A DNA stretch of 64,000 bases from Fodinicurvata sp. EGI_FJ10296 (GTDB lineage: Bacteria > Pseudomonadota > Alphaproteobacteria > DSM-16000 > Inquilinaceae): positions 248,001 through 312,000 of the forward strand of contig NZ_JBFCVL010000007.1 in the NCBI RefSeq assembly GCF_040712075.1, given 5' to 3'. Position 1 is the first letter of the stretch; every line of letters starts with the position of its first letter. This document shows, piece after piece, positions 1-11,000 of this stretch. A program made the position numbers and the translations under genes. The notes beneath the pieces were generated by a model. It saw nothing but the letters and a program-made list of their open reading frames with translations, had not been told where the DNA came from and did no database searches.

Positions 1-615
1 GACCTCGCCATCGGTTTCGCCGACGACCATGCGGGCCTGACGCCAGACCAGGTCGCGCGGGCGTTCGGGTGCGTGGAATTCAATAAGTTCGATCGATTCG
101 ATCGGCACCCAGAAATATTTCCCCGTGCTTGTCAGCAGTTCGACCACAGGACCGAACACGTCGTCCATATCGCGCATGTCGCTGAAGGGAACATCGTCCA
201 TGCGGCCGGCCACCGGCGGGCGGGTTTCTTCGGCCTGGTTGATCAGGGCCAGCGCCTCTTCGGGCTTGCCTTCGCGCAGCGCGACGACCGCCTTGACGTG
301 GTTCTGTACGTGCTCGGGCGGCGATTCCAGGAATTCCGGCAACCGGCCTTCGCCGAACAGTTGCTCGCGGGCGACGGCGGCGCGCACCAGCTGGCGGTAC
401 AGCGCAACGGGCACACCCTTTTCCGGGTCCTGATTGCTGATGGCGTTCAGATGCACGTCGACCCGGTCCAATTGCCCGTCGAAGCACAGCAGATCGGCCA
501 GAAGCCCCCGGACGCTCGCGTCCGTCGGGTGCTTCTTGACCTCACCGATCAGGTTCTGGATCGCTTCGGAAAGTTTGCCTTCTTTGTAGAGATTGGCTGC
601 TGTGCCGGTGGTCAT
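1..615 (-). CDS. tagJ: T6SS accessory protein TagJ/ImpE (partial, C-terminus off the left edge)
   Basis: The minus-strand frame is open from an ATG at 615 to the window edge (205 codons, no stop). The product starts MTTGTAANLYKEGKLSEAIQ and shows the helical, TPR-like N-terminus and the central YFWVPIESIELIEF stretch typical of ImpE/TagJ. TagJ is known in some T6SSs to bind the sheath subunit TssB and assist ClpV recruitment. It lies 55 bp downstream of the second TssC-like gene in the same orientation, matching the imp order B-C-D-E. The remaining baseplate and ClpV genes would be expected further left. The family call is firm; only the C-terminus is missing. Confidence 0.88.
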   Translation of the reverse strand, partial: MTTGTAANLYKEGKLSEAIQNLIGEVKKHPTDASVRGLLADLLCFDGQLDRVDVHLNAISNQDPEKGVPVALYRQLVRAAVAREQLFGEGRLPEFLESPPEHVQNHVKAVVALREGKPEEALALINQAEETRPPVAGRMDDVPFSDMRDMDDVFGPVVELLTSTGKYFWVPIESIELIEFHAPERPRDLVWRQARMVVGETDGEV

Positions 616-670
616 GTCGCCCCCCAAAAAGTTGTCTGATACGCGATAGCGAAAATTCATGCGCCGGCTT

Positions 671-2272
671 CTAGCTGCCCGCGCCAATGGCGTTCAATTC
701 CGTCACCAGACGGAAAGACGAGACCACCTGGTCGAGCTGAAAATGCGGCTGCACATTGATGACGCAGCGATAGGCGCCGGGTTTGCCCGGTACATCGCGC
801 ACCTGCACCACCCCGTCGCGCAGCGGATAGCGCGCTTTCATTTCCTCGCTGGCCCGGTCGTTGGCCGTCGTGTAGTTCATCAGCCAGCGGCTGAGATGGT
901 CCTCGATCGTCTCCGGTGTTTCGAATCGGCCGACCCGGTCGCGAACCATGATCTTCACGTAATGTGCAAATCGCGAGATGCACAGGACATAGCGGATCAT
1001 CGACGAGAGCCTCTCGTTCGCGGTCGCAGCGGCGTCGGACATATCCTTCGGCATATGCACCGACTGATTGCCGTAAAAGATCGCATAGGGCGTGTCCTTG
1101 GCATTGGCCAGCGCAATAAAGCCGAGGCTGTTGAGATCGTTCTCGACCTTGTCGGTGATCGATACGTCGGTACAGTATTTCGAGGCAATGCCTTGCCGAT
1201 CGGTCGCAAACGATATGTTGGGCAGGCAATCGACGATGCCGCCGCCCATCTCGTCGCGCCGCGCGCCGCGGATATCGGCAAACCATCCATACTGGCCGAA
1301 TGCCCGCAGCACCACAGTGGCATAGGCGTAGCCGGCATTGCCCCAAAGCATGGTGCGAAGGTTGGCGCCGTACCAGTCTTCGCGGTACGGAAAACCGATC
1401 TCCCCGTCATGGGTCGGCGAATAAGGCCGCCGCAACAGAATATGCGGCACCACAAGGGCCAGAAACCGGGATTCCTCGGTCTCGCGCAGCCGATTGAAGC
1501 GGCGGTATTCCTGTTGGTCGAGCACCGCCCTGACATCGATCGGCAACCCGAATTCCCGGAAGGTCTCCAGGCCGAACAGTTCCGGCGCGCAGCCGATCAC
1601 GATCGGCGCGAAGGCCGCCATGGCAATCTGCGACAGGCCGGTCAGCACCGAGACGTCGTCGACGGTTGTGCCCGGCCTCGGCTTGTGGGCAACCTCGAAG
1701 TCGGCAATCAGCAACCCGTAGGGCGTCCCGCCGGGCATGTCGAATTCTTCACTGTATATCTTCGAGAAGAGCTGGCTCTGGTCGAATTCGACAGCCCTGT
1801 CCAGATCGCGGGCGATTTCCGGCCACCGCACGTTCAAAACGCGGATGACCGCGTTCTCGATCCCGTCGGATTCCGAAACGATCAGCGCAACGCCGCGCCA
1901 GGTCGCTTCGAGGCGCTGAAAGCGGCGGTGGTGAAGGATAGCATTGAGCTGCCTTGTGATCGCCTCGTCGATTTCAGCGATATCGCGGACGAGCATGGCC
2001 ATCAGCCGGTCCGGCGCGTCCCGGAGATCCTCAAGGCGCGCACCGAACCACTGCGCCAGCACGTCTTCCGGCGCGCGCGCATCCAGGAATGCGTCGATCG
2101 CCGGCGTCGGCCTGTGTGCTTCGGCAAACAGGACCGACCGTAGCCCGCCCTTGGGAAGGGCAGCAGAACGTTCCGTCGGGCCATCGCCAGCACCGGCCCC
2201 ATCGTCGGGCGGGCCGCCGGCATCCCGGGGCTCAAGCGTTTCCGCTGGGCCGGTATGCCGCCCGTCGCTCAT
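671..2272 (-). CDS. Second TssC-like sheath large subunit (ImpD type)
   Basis: This 533-residue protein is homologous to TssC through most of its length. It keeps [18 protein letters not shown], the ESRFLAL block and a C-terminal VPGKPGAYRCVI segment close to those of the TssC encoded just upstream. It has an extra acidic, low-complexity N-terminus of about 60 residues. A strong Shine-Dalgarno (AGGGGGC) precedes the ATG at 2272. The gene sits between tssC and tagJ, where imp-type clusters carry ImpD. Whether it joins the sheath, caps it or regulates it is not shown by the sequence. The N-terminal extension and divergence argue against simple redundancy. Confidence 0.88.
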   Translation of the reverse strand: MSDGRHTGPAETLEPRDAGGPPDDGAGAGDGPTERSAALPKGGLRSVLFAEAHRPTPAIDAFLDARAPEDVLAQWFGARLEDLRDAPDRLMAMLVRDIAEIDEAITRQLNAILHHRRFQRLEATWRGVALIVSESDGIENAVIRVLNVRWPEIARDLDRAVEFDQSQLFSKIYSEEFDMPGGTPYGLLIADFEVAHKPRPGTTVDDVSVLTGLSQIAMAAFAPIVIGCAPELFGLETFREFGLPIDVRAVLDQQEYRRFNRLRETEESRFLALVVPHILLRRPYSPTHDGEIGFPYREDWYGANLRTMLWGNAGYAYATVVLRAFGQYGWFADIRGARRDEMGGGIVDCLPNISFATDRQGIASKYCTDVSITDKVENDLNSLGFIALANAKDTPYAIFYGNQSVHMPKDMSDAAATANERLSSMIRYVLCISRFAHYVKIMVRDRVGRFETPETIEDHLSRWLMNYTTANDRASEEMKARYPLRDGVVQVRDVPGKPGAYRCVINVQPHFQLDQVVSSFRLVTELNAIGAGS

Positions 2273-2372
2273 GTCCGCCCCCTGATCTGCAGCGCCAAAG
2301 CCACGCTACGGGTGCATCCGATCGGTGCCGGAAACGCGCCGAAAGCCCGCGCCGGCACCCATCGATCCACCA

Positions 2373-3872
2373 TCAACCGGTCTGCGGAATGCGCGCAACC
2401 ATGCGCATGGAGGTGGTCAGTTCCTCCATCTGCAGCCAGGGACGCATCCAGGCAACGGCATGATAGGAGCCGGGCGAGCCCGGGACTTCTTTCACGCTCA
2501 CCGTTGCTTCGGCCAGCGGGTACTTGGCCTTCATGTCCTGGCCGGCCGCCGGATTGCCGTTGACATAGTTGTTGATCCAGCGGTTCAGCCATTCCTCGCA
2601 GTCGCCCACTTCCATGAACGAGCCGATCTTGTCCCGTGCCATGATCTTGAGGTAGTGGGCGAAACGGGACGAGGCCATGATGTAGGGCAACCGGGCCGAG
2701 ATCGCGGCGTTCGCGGTCGCTTCCGGCCGGTCGTAGACCTTGGGCTTCTGGGCCGTCTGCGCACCGAAAAACACCGCATAGTCGGTATTCTTGTAGTGGC
2801 ACAGCGGCAGGAAGCCCAGTTTGCTCAGTTCGGCTTCGCGCCGATCGGTGATGCCGATTTCAGTCGGGCATTGCTGATCGGGGTCGCCATCATCGCTGAC
2901 GAAAGTGTGGCTGGGCAGGTCGGACACCTTGCCGCCACCCTCGGCACCACGGATCGCCGTGCACCAGCCGTGCTGGGCAAAGGCGTCGGTGAACCGGCCG
3001 GCCAGAACATAGGCCGCATTCATCCAGCAATAGTCGTCATGGCCCATGGGCTTGGGCGCACCCGTCGCCGGATCGGCGGGCGCCTCTTCATAGGCGAACT
3101 CGTCGATCGGCTTGGTGGCCTCGCCGTAGGGTAGCCGCGACAGAACCCGGGGCATCGCCAGTGTGACAAAACGGGAGTCGTCGCTTTCGCGGAAGCTCTT
3201 CCACTTGGAGTACTCGACCGACTCGAAGATCTTCTCCATGTCGCGCGGCTTGGACAGCTCGGTGAAGCTTTCGAATCCGAACAGATTCGGCGAAGCCGCC
3301 GAAACGAACGGTGCGAAAGCAGCCGCGGCGACGTTCGAGACGCTGGACAGCATTTCGACGTCTTCGGGATGGTTCGTGAACTCGTAGTCGCCGACCAGAG
3401 CGCCGTATGGTTCACCGCCCGGCGTGCCGAACTCGTTCTCGTAGATCTTCTTGAACAGTTGGCTCTGGTCGAATTCCACCGCCTTGGAAAGATCCTTTTG
3501 CAGATCTTTCTTGGGCAGGTTGATGACACGGATCTTCAGGGTCGATCCGGTTTCGGAGTTCATGACCAGATACTTCAGCCCGCGCCAGGTGCCTTCCAGC
3601 TTCTGGAACTTGGGATGATGCATGATGGCGTTGAGCTGCCGTGATATCTTGGCGTCGATGGCCGCGATCGCCTTGTTGAAGGTCTGGGTCATGTTCTTGT
3701 CGAACGTAACCGTTCCCGACAACGCTTCTTCGGTCAGCGTCTTCAGCAGTTCCTTGGCCCGGTCGGGCTCGGTCTGCCGGGTCGCACCGATTGCCTGATC
3801 AAGAAGGCTGGCAACACCTTCTTCGGTGGCGGTGGCGCCGCCTTCGCCCTGGGCTTCGGCTTCCGTGCTCAT
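2373..3872 (-). CDS. tssC: T6SS contractile sheath large subunit TssC
   Basis: A 499-residue, full-length TssC/VipB/ImpC protein. Landmarks are [20 protein letters not shown] near residues 80-100, [34 protein letters not shown], and a C-terminal [17 protein letters not shown] region. TssC pairs with TssB to form the cytoplasmic contractile sheath around the Hcp tube. Its start codon overlaps the tssB stop (ATGA at 3869-3872), so the two subunits are translationally coupled, as expected for partners made in equal amounts. Nothing looks truncated. Confidence 0.97.
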   Translation of the reverse strand: MSTEAEAQGEGGATATEEGVASLLDQAIGATRQTEPDRAKELLKTLTEEALSGTVTFDKNMTQTFNKAIAAIDAKISRQLNAIMHHPKFQKLEGTWRGLKYLVMNSETGSTLKIRVINLPKKDLQKDLSKAVEFDQSQLFKKIYENEFGTPGGEPYGALVGDYEFTNHPEDVEMLSSVSNVAAAAFAPFVSAASPNLFGFESFTELSKPRDMEKIFESVEYSKWKSFRESDDSRFVTLAMPRVLSRLPYGEATKPIDEFAYEEAPADPATGAPKPMGHDDYCWMNAAYVLAGRFTDAFAQHGWCTAIRGAEGGGKVSDLPSHTFVSDDGDPDQQCPTEIGITDRREAELSKLGFLPLCHYKNTDYAVFFGAQTAQKPKVYDRPEATANAAISARLPYIMASSRFAHYLKIMARDKIGSFMEVGDCEEWLNRWINNYVNGNPAAGQDMKAKYPLAEATVSVKEVPGSPGSYHAVAWMRPWLQMEELTTSMRMVARIPQTG

Positions 3873-4390
3873 TCCTTGGTCTCCCCGTCACCGGACGCCT
3901 CGACACCGAGAGAGTCCGAAAGCTCCTTCAATTGGTCGTTATCCTGAAGAACCTTTTCCAGCAATCCTTCAAGATCCTCCGAGCGATCGACCTTGGACAT
4001 CAGATCGCGCAACTGGTCACGCGCGTCTTTCAACTTGCGCAGTGGCTCCACCTGCTCGACGACTTTGGCCGGCTCGAAGTCTTCCATCGACTTGAATTTC
4101 AGGTCGACCGCCATTTCGCTGCCATCGTCTGCCAGCGTGTTATCGACCTTCATGCTCACGCCCGGCGTCATCCGAGCGAAAACATCGTTGAAATTGTCGC
4201 GGTCGATCTGAATGAATTTCCGGTCACGCAATGGCTTCAACGGCGAAGTCGGGTCACCGGAAAAATCGCCCATGACACCGACAACGAAGGGAAGTTCCTT
4301 GGAAACGACTGCACCTTCGGTTTCGACGTCATACGTTATATGGACACGCGGCTTGCGCACGCGGTTAAGTTTCTGATGAATACTACTCAT
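3869..4390 (-). CDS. tssB: T6SS contractile sheath small subunit TssB
   Basis: A 173-residue TssB/VipA/ImpB protein, starting [20 protein letters not shown], with the family [16 protein letters not shown] motif near residues 32-47 and an acidic, helical C-terminus ending in a GDGETKE tail. It forms the sheath with TssC. A good Shine-Dalgarno (GGGGAG) lies nine bases before the ATG. It is coupled to tssC by a 4-base overlap and follows tssA after a 138-bp gap that may hold a secondary promoter. Confidence 0.97.
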   Translation of the reverse strand: MSSIHQKLNRVRKPRVHITYDVETEGAVVSKELPFVVGVMGDFSGDPTSPLKPLRDRKFIQIDRDNFNDVFARMTPGVSMKVDNTLADDGSEMAVDLKFKSMEDFEPAKVVEQVEPLRKLKDARDQLRDLMSKVDRSEDLEGLLEKVLQDNDQLKELSDSLGVEASGDGETKE

Positions 4391-4528
4391 AGACCACCAC
4401 TCCCCTGCTTCAAGTCTTCGACAATTCTGTCAGCCGATCCCGACGATCTGGAACGACATTCATACCGCGACCCGGTGATGCCGCCGAACGCCACCCGAAC
4501 CGGTTCGCGCTGGCACCATTGACCGGCA

Positions 4529-5677
4529 TCAGTAACCTTCTTCATCCTGTGGCGGCTTGATTCCGGCCGACGTCAACAACCGCCGCCTGGCATCGGCATC
4601 ATCCATCAGTTCCGCCAGCAAGTCGGGGAACGACATGCGCCCGCGGCGAACAAGGTCGTCCAGCGAGTACGAAATCGGCGAATGCGGCTCATTCGTGCGG
4701 AAATAATCGGCGATCTTCGCCAGTACCTGAAACGCCTGCTCCCGAGACTGGACCGCGCCCGTCGGCACGGCCGTTCCACCGCCCTGCGCGACCCCGGCGC
4801 CGGCAGATCCGCCGCTGGCGGCTGCGCCGTCGCCAGCGGCCGCGTCGGCCGCCGCTTCACCGGCCCCGGAGTCGGCTGCAGGCAGTCGATCGCGCGATAC
4901 CGAAGCAGCAATCCCCTGAACGGACTGCATCAGATTGCGGATATTGCTCGTCGGTGGGGCATCGGGTCCGGCAGCGGCGTCGAAAGCATCGGCCAGCGCC
5001 TTGAACGCATCGATTGCGGCCTGAATATCGTCGAGAAGGTCGCGGAAGAAGGTCGGCGGGGTCTCGCGGACGCTGGCCTCGATTCCGTCCATGGTCATGG
5101 CACCACCTTCGACGCGGCGCGTGCGCTTTTCCTCGTCGACGATCTTGGAGATTTCCAGTGCCTGTTCATACTGCCAGGCCGCAAACGGAACCTCGCCGTC
5201 GGACAGCAGAATCTTGCGAATCGGCTGGATGAGCGTACCGTCACCACCCTCGCCGTTCAGGCCCGAGAACGGCGCCACCTTGGTTTCGATGCCGTCTTCG
5301 TCCGGCTCCGGATAGAGACCGTCCCAGAATTCTTCGACCAGTCGGCGCGACAGCTCGAATCCGTCCCGCAGCCCGGCAAACCCGTAGCCGCGCGCCAGCG
5401 CTTCGATGTACCACGCCGCGACTTCGAGGTCCTTGGCCTGCGTCGTCAGCACATTGGGCGCCAATTCCAGAATCGCGCGCCACTCGGGCAGCAGGCCGCC
5501 TTCTTCGCTGTCGGCGTCTGCTGAACGCTCTGCCGCCCTGGCGGCGCTGCGAGCGTCCTTCAGCTGGTAATAGACTGACTGCGGCGACACGTCCTGGCGG
5601 ATATCGCTTCCGGTCGGCGAATCGCCGTCAATTGGCAGAACAAGGCTCTCAATATCGATTACCGGCTCAGTCGCCAT
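4529..5677 (-). CDS. tssA: T6SS cap/priming protein TssA (ImpA N-terminal domain)
   Basis: A 382-residue protein with an N-terminal ImpA_N domain (LVLPIDGDSPTGSDIRQD near residues 10-27, followed by WYIEALARGYGFAGLRDGFEL). A Gly/Ala-rich linker at about residues 265-310 leads to a short C-terminal domain ending SFPDLLAELMDD...RRRLLTSAGI. TssA caps and primes sheath polymerisation. The ATG at 5677 is chosen because a GGGTG Shine-Dalgarno sits five bases upstream; an earlier in-frame start at 5695 lacks one. It is first in the tssA-B-C-impD-tagJ transcription unit, so its promoter should lie in 5678-6073. Confidence 0.94.
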   Translation of the reverse strand: MATEPVIDIESLVLPIDGDSPTGSDIRQDVSPQSVYYQLKDARSAARAAERSADADSEEGGLLPEWRAILELAPNVLTTQAKDLEVAAWYIEALARGYGFAGLRDGFELSRRLVEEFWDGLYPEPDEDGIETKVAPFSGLNGEGGDGTLIQPIRKILLSDGEVPFAAWQYEQALEISKIVDEEKRTRRVEGGAMTMDGIEASVRETPPTFFRDLLDDIQAAIDAFKALADAFDAAAGPDAPPTSNIRNLMQSVQGIAASVSRDRLPAADSGAGEAAADAAAGDGAAASGGSAGAGVAQGGGTAVPTGAVQSREQAFQVLAKIADYFRTNEPHSPISYSLDDLVRRGRMSFPDLLAELMDDADARRRLLTSAGIKPPQDEEGY

Positions 5678-6073
5678 AGTCACCCACGCTCGCACTCTAT
5701 TGTGTTATCAAAAAGTTAATGTGATGCAGCAGACCTTGACCGAAGAGGACGCAATATCCGACTTCTGGATAATTGACCTTTGGTCACAATACAACCGCCT
5801 AGGTTCAGAATACATTAAGATCATTCGTTATCCCGGACATGCCCGGCGGCCGACGCCCATCGATCCCTGGGAAGCGAACAGGAGTCGAGGCTCAACAATC
5901 CTGAAGCGTCGCGAATTGTCGATTTGTGAACCACCCCGGGCCGACAGCCAGGCGCCTCACCCAAAAGGCTTAGTCCCAACCATCCGAACGAAAGATATGC
6001 CGAATGACAGCTCGACGCAACGACTGCGGCGCAAATGTCCGACGGTAGGCAATAGTCTTCCATACCTGCCTTC
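5678..6073. other. Intergenic region between the kinase gene and tssA
   Basis: About 396 bp with no convincing gene. Composition drops to AT-rich near 5700-5830. Both flanking genes point left, so this is the likely promoter region for tssA. I could not pick a confident -35/-10 or sigma-54 element. A short 80-codon open frame at 5821-6063 on the minus strand lacks a ribosome-binding site and family resemblance. Confidence 0.4.
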
Positions 6074-8026
6074 TCAGCGATTCTTCAGATGGCGCAGAAT
6101 CGTCTGCGCCAGTTCATTCCAGCCCAGATCGTGGGCCATATCATACAGTGTCGACAAAACATCATCCGTACCGCTCGTTGTCATCAGGTGAGTGGCCAGT
6201 GCCTCGATCTGCGAATGAACGGCCTCGGCGAAACGTCCCATCAATGCGCGATGGCTTTCGCCCGGCAATCGGACGGCGAAATGGTAAAGAGCCTGCACCT
6301 GGCGCAGCTTGGCGCCGAACACCCGCGCATCAACGGCCGCATCGGCTTCCCTCAGTTCTTCCACCGTCATGGCGGCCAGCCGGTCGGCATTGGCGATGAA
6401 ATCGCGGATCACCGTCTCGGCCTTTTCGCGCAGTTGCCGCCCGGCCTGAATCGCCGCATCGTCGGTAAGCCGCGACGCGATCGCGATCAATTCCTCGACC
6501 TCGCTCATGATCAGCGCGACATCGAAACGGGCCAGCATATCGCCCGTCTCGGTATAGCCGGACACGGTTTCGTTGACCTTGCGCATCGCCTGAATCGCGA
6601 CCAGGGCGCGGGTCTTGCGCACGATCCGCAACTCCGCCGAGGCCGACAGCGTCTCCAGCGCCATCTCCAGAACGTCCAGGCGCAACAGATCCATGGAAAG
6701 CCGGGACAGATCGGGGTTGTCATCGCCCGACAGCATCGTGCCGGCGGTGTCGATATAGACGATGAACGGCTCGACCAGTTCGTCGCAAAGACGCCGATGG
6801 TGGGCCCGAACAAGCCGAGACAGCCCCAACCGGTTGGCGAGCCGAAGGGTGACCGCCGCGAGCCGCACGACCGGCATCCAGTCGGCCCGCGGCAGGTGCG
6901 TGCCCCGCGGCACCGGCGCACCGGTCACCACCGCGTCGCCCAGGGTCGCCATATCGCCCGCCCAGCGCTCGGCCAGGGGCCGCAGGCTGTCTTTGGCAGC
7001 CCCGTCCCATTGGCTCCACGCGGCTTCGGCCCGTTCGATCGGAACGATATCGGCTTCGTCCAGTGCCTCGGTCGCGACGCGTTCATAGGCGGCAAGCAGC
7101 CGCTCCGCCACCTCGTCCGGCCGAACCGTGCGCTTTGCGGTGGCCGACGAACCGGCCCCTCCGGGGGTGGCTGCCGCCGTACTTTCGGTTTCCAGCCTGG
7201 CGAGATCCGGAACGATCCGGCGCAGCGCTGTGGCGAATTCGCCGGCTGTCTGGAACCGGCGATCGGCCGATTTCTCCAGCGCTTTGGCAACGACGCGGTC
7301 GAACGCGGCCGGCAGGCGGTTGTCAATCCGCGACGGCGGCACCGGGTTCTCGTTCAGGATCGCGTTCATGACCGTCGCCACCGTGCCGTTGAACGGGCGG
7401 CGACGCGTGCTCAGGGCATACAGGACGATGCCGGCGGCGAAGATGTCGGCGCGTCCGTCGACGACTTCGCCGGTCAGTTGCTCCGGTGCCATATAGGCCG
7501 GCGTACCGAGCATATCGCCCATCTGCGTCATTTCCGATCCGCTGACGCGCGCGATGCCGAAATCGGCAAGGCTGACATGGCCGTCATTGCGCACCATGAC
7601 GTTGCCCGGCTTGATATCGCGATGAATGATCCCGCGGCTGTGAATATAGGCCAGGGCATCGAGCAGTTCGGTCACCAGATGCGCGGCGTGTACGGGCTGC
7701 ATGCGGGGGCCCTGCAGCATCTCGGCCAGAGATTTGCCGAGCAGCAATTCCATCGCCAGATAGGGTTCGCCCGAGACTTCGCCACTATCGTAAACCTGTA
7801 CGATCCGCGGATGATCGAGCGTCCGGCCGAGTTCGGCTTCGCGAAGGAAACGGGCGATCGTCGCCGTGCGTTCCTGCCCGGCCAGAATATCCGTGCGCAG
7901 AACCTTGACCGCCGCGACCCGTCCGTCGCGGTCATCGACACCGCGATAGACGGTGCTCATCGCGCCCCGGCCAAGGACGTTTTCGATACGGTAGGGACCG
8001 ACCGCCTCGATGGTATCCAGCGCCAT
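6074..8026 (-). CDS. T6SS-linked serine/threonine protein kinase (PpkA/ImpN type)
   Basis: The first 275 residues form a complete eukaryotic-type kinase domain: glycine loop LGRGAMSTVYRG (18-29), ATP-binding AAVKVL with Lys41, catalytic IIHRDIKPGN with Asp137, metal-binding LADFGIAR with Asp155, and the GTPAYMAPEQ activation segment. The remaining 350 residues are helical with no evident membrane segment or FHA domain. T6SS kinases phosphorylate Fha to trigger assembly; ImpN occupies this place in imp clusters. The ATG at 8026, 31 bp after the tssM stop, begins the conserved domain directly. A start at 8119 overlapping tssM is possible but adds a non-conserved tail. Confidence 0.9.
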   Translation of the reverse strand: MALDTIEAVGPYRIENVLGRGAMSTVYRGVDDRDGRVAAVKVLRTDILAGQERTATIARFLREAELGRTLDHPRIVQVYDSGEVSGEPYLAMELLLGKSLAEMLQGPRMQPVHAAHLVTELLDALAYIHSRGIIHRDIKPGNVMVRNDGHVSLADFGIARVSGSEMTQMGDMLGTPAYMAPEQLTGEVVDGRADIFAAGIVLYALSTRRRPFNGTVATVMNAILNENPVPPSRIDNRLPAAFDRVVAKALEKSADRRFQTAGEFATALRRIVPDLARLETESTAAATPGGAGSSATAKRTVRPDEVAERLLAAYERVATEALDEADIVPIERAEAAWSQWDGAAKDSLRPLAERWAGDMATLGDAVVTGAPVPRGTHLPRADWMPVVRLAAVTLRLANRLGLSRLVRAHHRRLCDELVEPFIVYIDTAGTMLSGDDNPDLSRLSMDLLRLDVLEMALETLSASAELRIVRKTRALVAIQAMRKVNETVSGYTETGDMLARFDVALIMSEVEELIAIASRLTDDAAIQAGRQLREKAETVIRDFIANADRLAAMTVEELREADAAVDARVFGAKLRQVQALYHFAVRLPGESHRALMGRFAEAVHSQIEALATHLMTTSGTDDVLSTLYDMAHDLGWNELAQTILRHLKNR

Positions 8027-8057
8027 TGTCAATTGATCCGATCGAATGGTGTCCGCA

Positions 8058-11000
8058 TTAGAGAGACGCCGGGCAGGAGAGCCCCTGGAAAATATCAGCC
8101 CCGAAGGGATTGTCGACACTGCTCGCCGTCAGATCGAACACTGCCTGACGCCCGCCGAGCGCGATCGTCAGCGTATAGCGATCCGGCGCACCGGCGGGTT
8201 CCACCTGGGCGTGGTCGAGGAATTTCAGCAGCGACCACGGCCCGGTCTCCACCAAACCGCCCGGCTCGCCGTGAAGATCGGGTGTGAAGAATATGCGGAC
8301 TTGCGAATCATCGGCGGCAACCCATTCGAATGTCTGCGTTTCGCGGACGCCGTGGCCATAGGTCAGCCGGCGATCGTTCACGTCCAGCACCACCTGATCG
8401 ACCCAGGCATCCAGTTCGCGCGGCCGAAGCTGAAACCGGATGGTGGGCGCTTCGGCGCCGTCCGGGAACAGCGCGTTGCGCACTTCGTCGACCTGTTCGA
8501 AGAACGCCGGCGTCGAGGCGGCGAGGCCGAGATCGGCCGCACGACTGTCGCGCAGGGCCCAGGGGTCCTGGCGTTGGTCGACGAACGACGCCACCTGAGT
8601 CGTGAAGAAGCCGTCCAGCGTTCCGCCGGGGCTGAACAGGGCAGCGAAATCCCCGACCGGCACATTCTGGTCAGCAGCGGGGTCAACCGGATAGCGGCCG
8701 GGCAGTGCGGCCGAACAGACTGGCAATACGTCGTCCTGCCATGCTGTGGAAATGACCTCCTGCGCGCCGCCAGAGCTGACCGCGCGGCTGTTGCGCGCAA
8801 CTTCCGACACCATGTCGCCGACCGGGCCGGGAAGCGCCTCGGCCGCGTTGGCCAGGGCGACGGTGACCGGAATTCCGCCGGAAGACGAGCCGTCGAGCGC
8901 AGCGGTGATCGCGCCGTCCTCGCTCGGCCCATGCGACAGCCGGGTGAATATTTCGTATGCATCACGAAAATTATCGAGAACGCTTTGCAGGCCAGCACCA
9001 TCGCCGTCGCCAACCACCGAACGCAGATCCGAGAAGCGGTCGTTGACGTATCGCTCTGGCGGCGCGTCGGGCGCCTGCTCCAGCATTTCGGCCATCAGGG
9101 CCGATTCCCGGTCACCTTCCGATGCCAGCGATACCGGCACCAGTCCCGACAGCGCGCCAGCGACGCCGTTCTCGCCACCGGCACCCGCATCGCCATCGCC
9201 GCCGCCATTCCCGTCACCGGGTCCGCCGGCATCGCCGTTACCCGCCGAAGCGTCCGGGCCCGGCGACAGCGTCGTCTGGGTCACGACCGCCGCCAGCAGC
9301 TCTTTCAACGGCGACGACGGCCCGCTGACGACATTCAGAACATCGGCAGCATGCTCGACATCGCGAAAGGGCGCGATGGAGATGTCGGCCAGCAGTCCGT
9401 CCCACTGGCGCGCATAGTCTTCGACATAGATCTGCAGGATATCGTCGCGGATCTGCACGGCATCGCGCGCCCGCTCTTCGGGATTGCTCGACCGGCCCAG
9501 CACCCAGCCCTCGCCCGAAAGGTCCCGGGCGACCTGATCGGCGGCGGGCTTGCCGACCTCGTGATACCCGTCATAGGTATAAAGACCGCGCATACCGTCA
9601 GACAGCGACCGGCCGGAGCGCCGGACGAGCCCCCGGCCGGCGAGCGGTCCGGCATGATCGACGGGCCGCCAGCGTGGAATGTTGTCCACCCGGGGCAGCT
9701 CTTGCAGCAATGCATAGCCGCGTTCGCCCATGGGGTAACCCGCAAGGCGCTCGCGTCCGGTATCGACGATTCCCCGGTCAAGATCGGGGGTCTCGTAGTC
9801 TTGCGAGAACAGCGCGGCCGCATGGCCGGCAAGCGCGTCGCGGACGGCCAGATTCTCCGGTCCCGGCAACACCCGCCGCCATTCGTCGGTCAGCCATGCC
9901 ATCACCGCCGGACGGTCCATCGGCCCCTCGCGCCCCACCATCAAATAGACGCGCAGTGCCTGATACAACGGATCATAGCCCAGCGACCCATCCCGGATCC
10001 GGCGCTCCATCTGCAGCAGCAGGCGCGGCAGCAGCAAGGATTCCAGTGCCTGATCATAGGCGTTGTCGGCGGCTTCCAGCACCGTGCGGCCGCGATAGTT
10101 GCCAAGCCGGGTGCGGAAAGGACGGGCGTTGACCGCGGCCTGGATATCGTCGCGCATGGCGTCGAGCGTTCCCAATGGCGCGGCGACGCTGCGGAATTCG
10201 GTGTCGCCGACCACGGACAGATTGCCGACGCTGTTTTCCAGCGCCGCGATCGATTGGTTGGCCGATGCAATTCCGCGATCGGCGCGATCCAGCAATGCAC
10301 GGCTGTCGCGGTGGTTGGCCTGCCATGCCAGCAGCAGCAGCACCGTGGCCAGCGCTGTGCCGCCGGTGATCGCCATGAATCGCAGCCGCCGCTTGCGCTC
10401 GAATCGCGGATCGATACCGGCGAGGTTGCTTTCCTTGAAAATCACCCCGCGCAGCAGTTCGACGATGAAGAAGCTGCGCCGGCCGGTCAGCGGCTCCGGC
10501 TGCGAATGGCCCGGGACCGCATCGGCCAGTGTCTCCAGGATCAGGTCGACCGGCTCGCCACCCTGCTCGGCGCTGGTGAAATAGATGCCGCGCGCCAGGG
10601 GCCATTCCTCGTATCGGCTGACCTGAAACAGCGTCTGCAGGAAGGCATGGATCCGACCCCGCGCCAGTGCCAGTTGCTGGGGAAACCCGAAGGCCAGCCC
10701 CCGCCGGTCCATATCGGGCTCCTGGTGCAGACGCTCAAGAACGCGGGCATTCAGGCTCTCCAGCAGCGCATCGAATTCCGGTTCCAGGGCCGCAAGCGGG
10801 GAACTGTTGGCCTTCTCCTCGGTGAGCGGGAGCGTTACGCCCAGAACCTGATTGCGGACATCGCGCGGGAAAGTATCGAAGAACTCGGTAAAGCCCGCCA
10901 GCCGGTCGGATTTGGTAAAGACAACATAGACCGGTAGCCGCAGCCGGAGCCGGGTGCGAATCTCGCGCAGGCGCTGCTTCAGGCGGCTCGCCCGCTGGCG

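Noticed and set aside
5821-6063. An 80-codon minus-strand open frame between the kinase gene and tssA
   Set aside because: No ribosome site, no similarity to T6SS accessory proteins, and unlike its neighbours in codon use.
6089-8287. A 732-codon plus-strand open frame opposite the kinase gene
   Set aside because: Antisense shadow across two genes with no domain signature; the kinase motifs on the other strand are complete.
8046-10937. A 963-codon plus-strand open frame opposite tssM
   Set aside because: It is an antisense shadow of a GC-rich gene: no family motifs, no ribosome site, and the minus-strand TssM protein is complete and clearly conserved.
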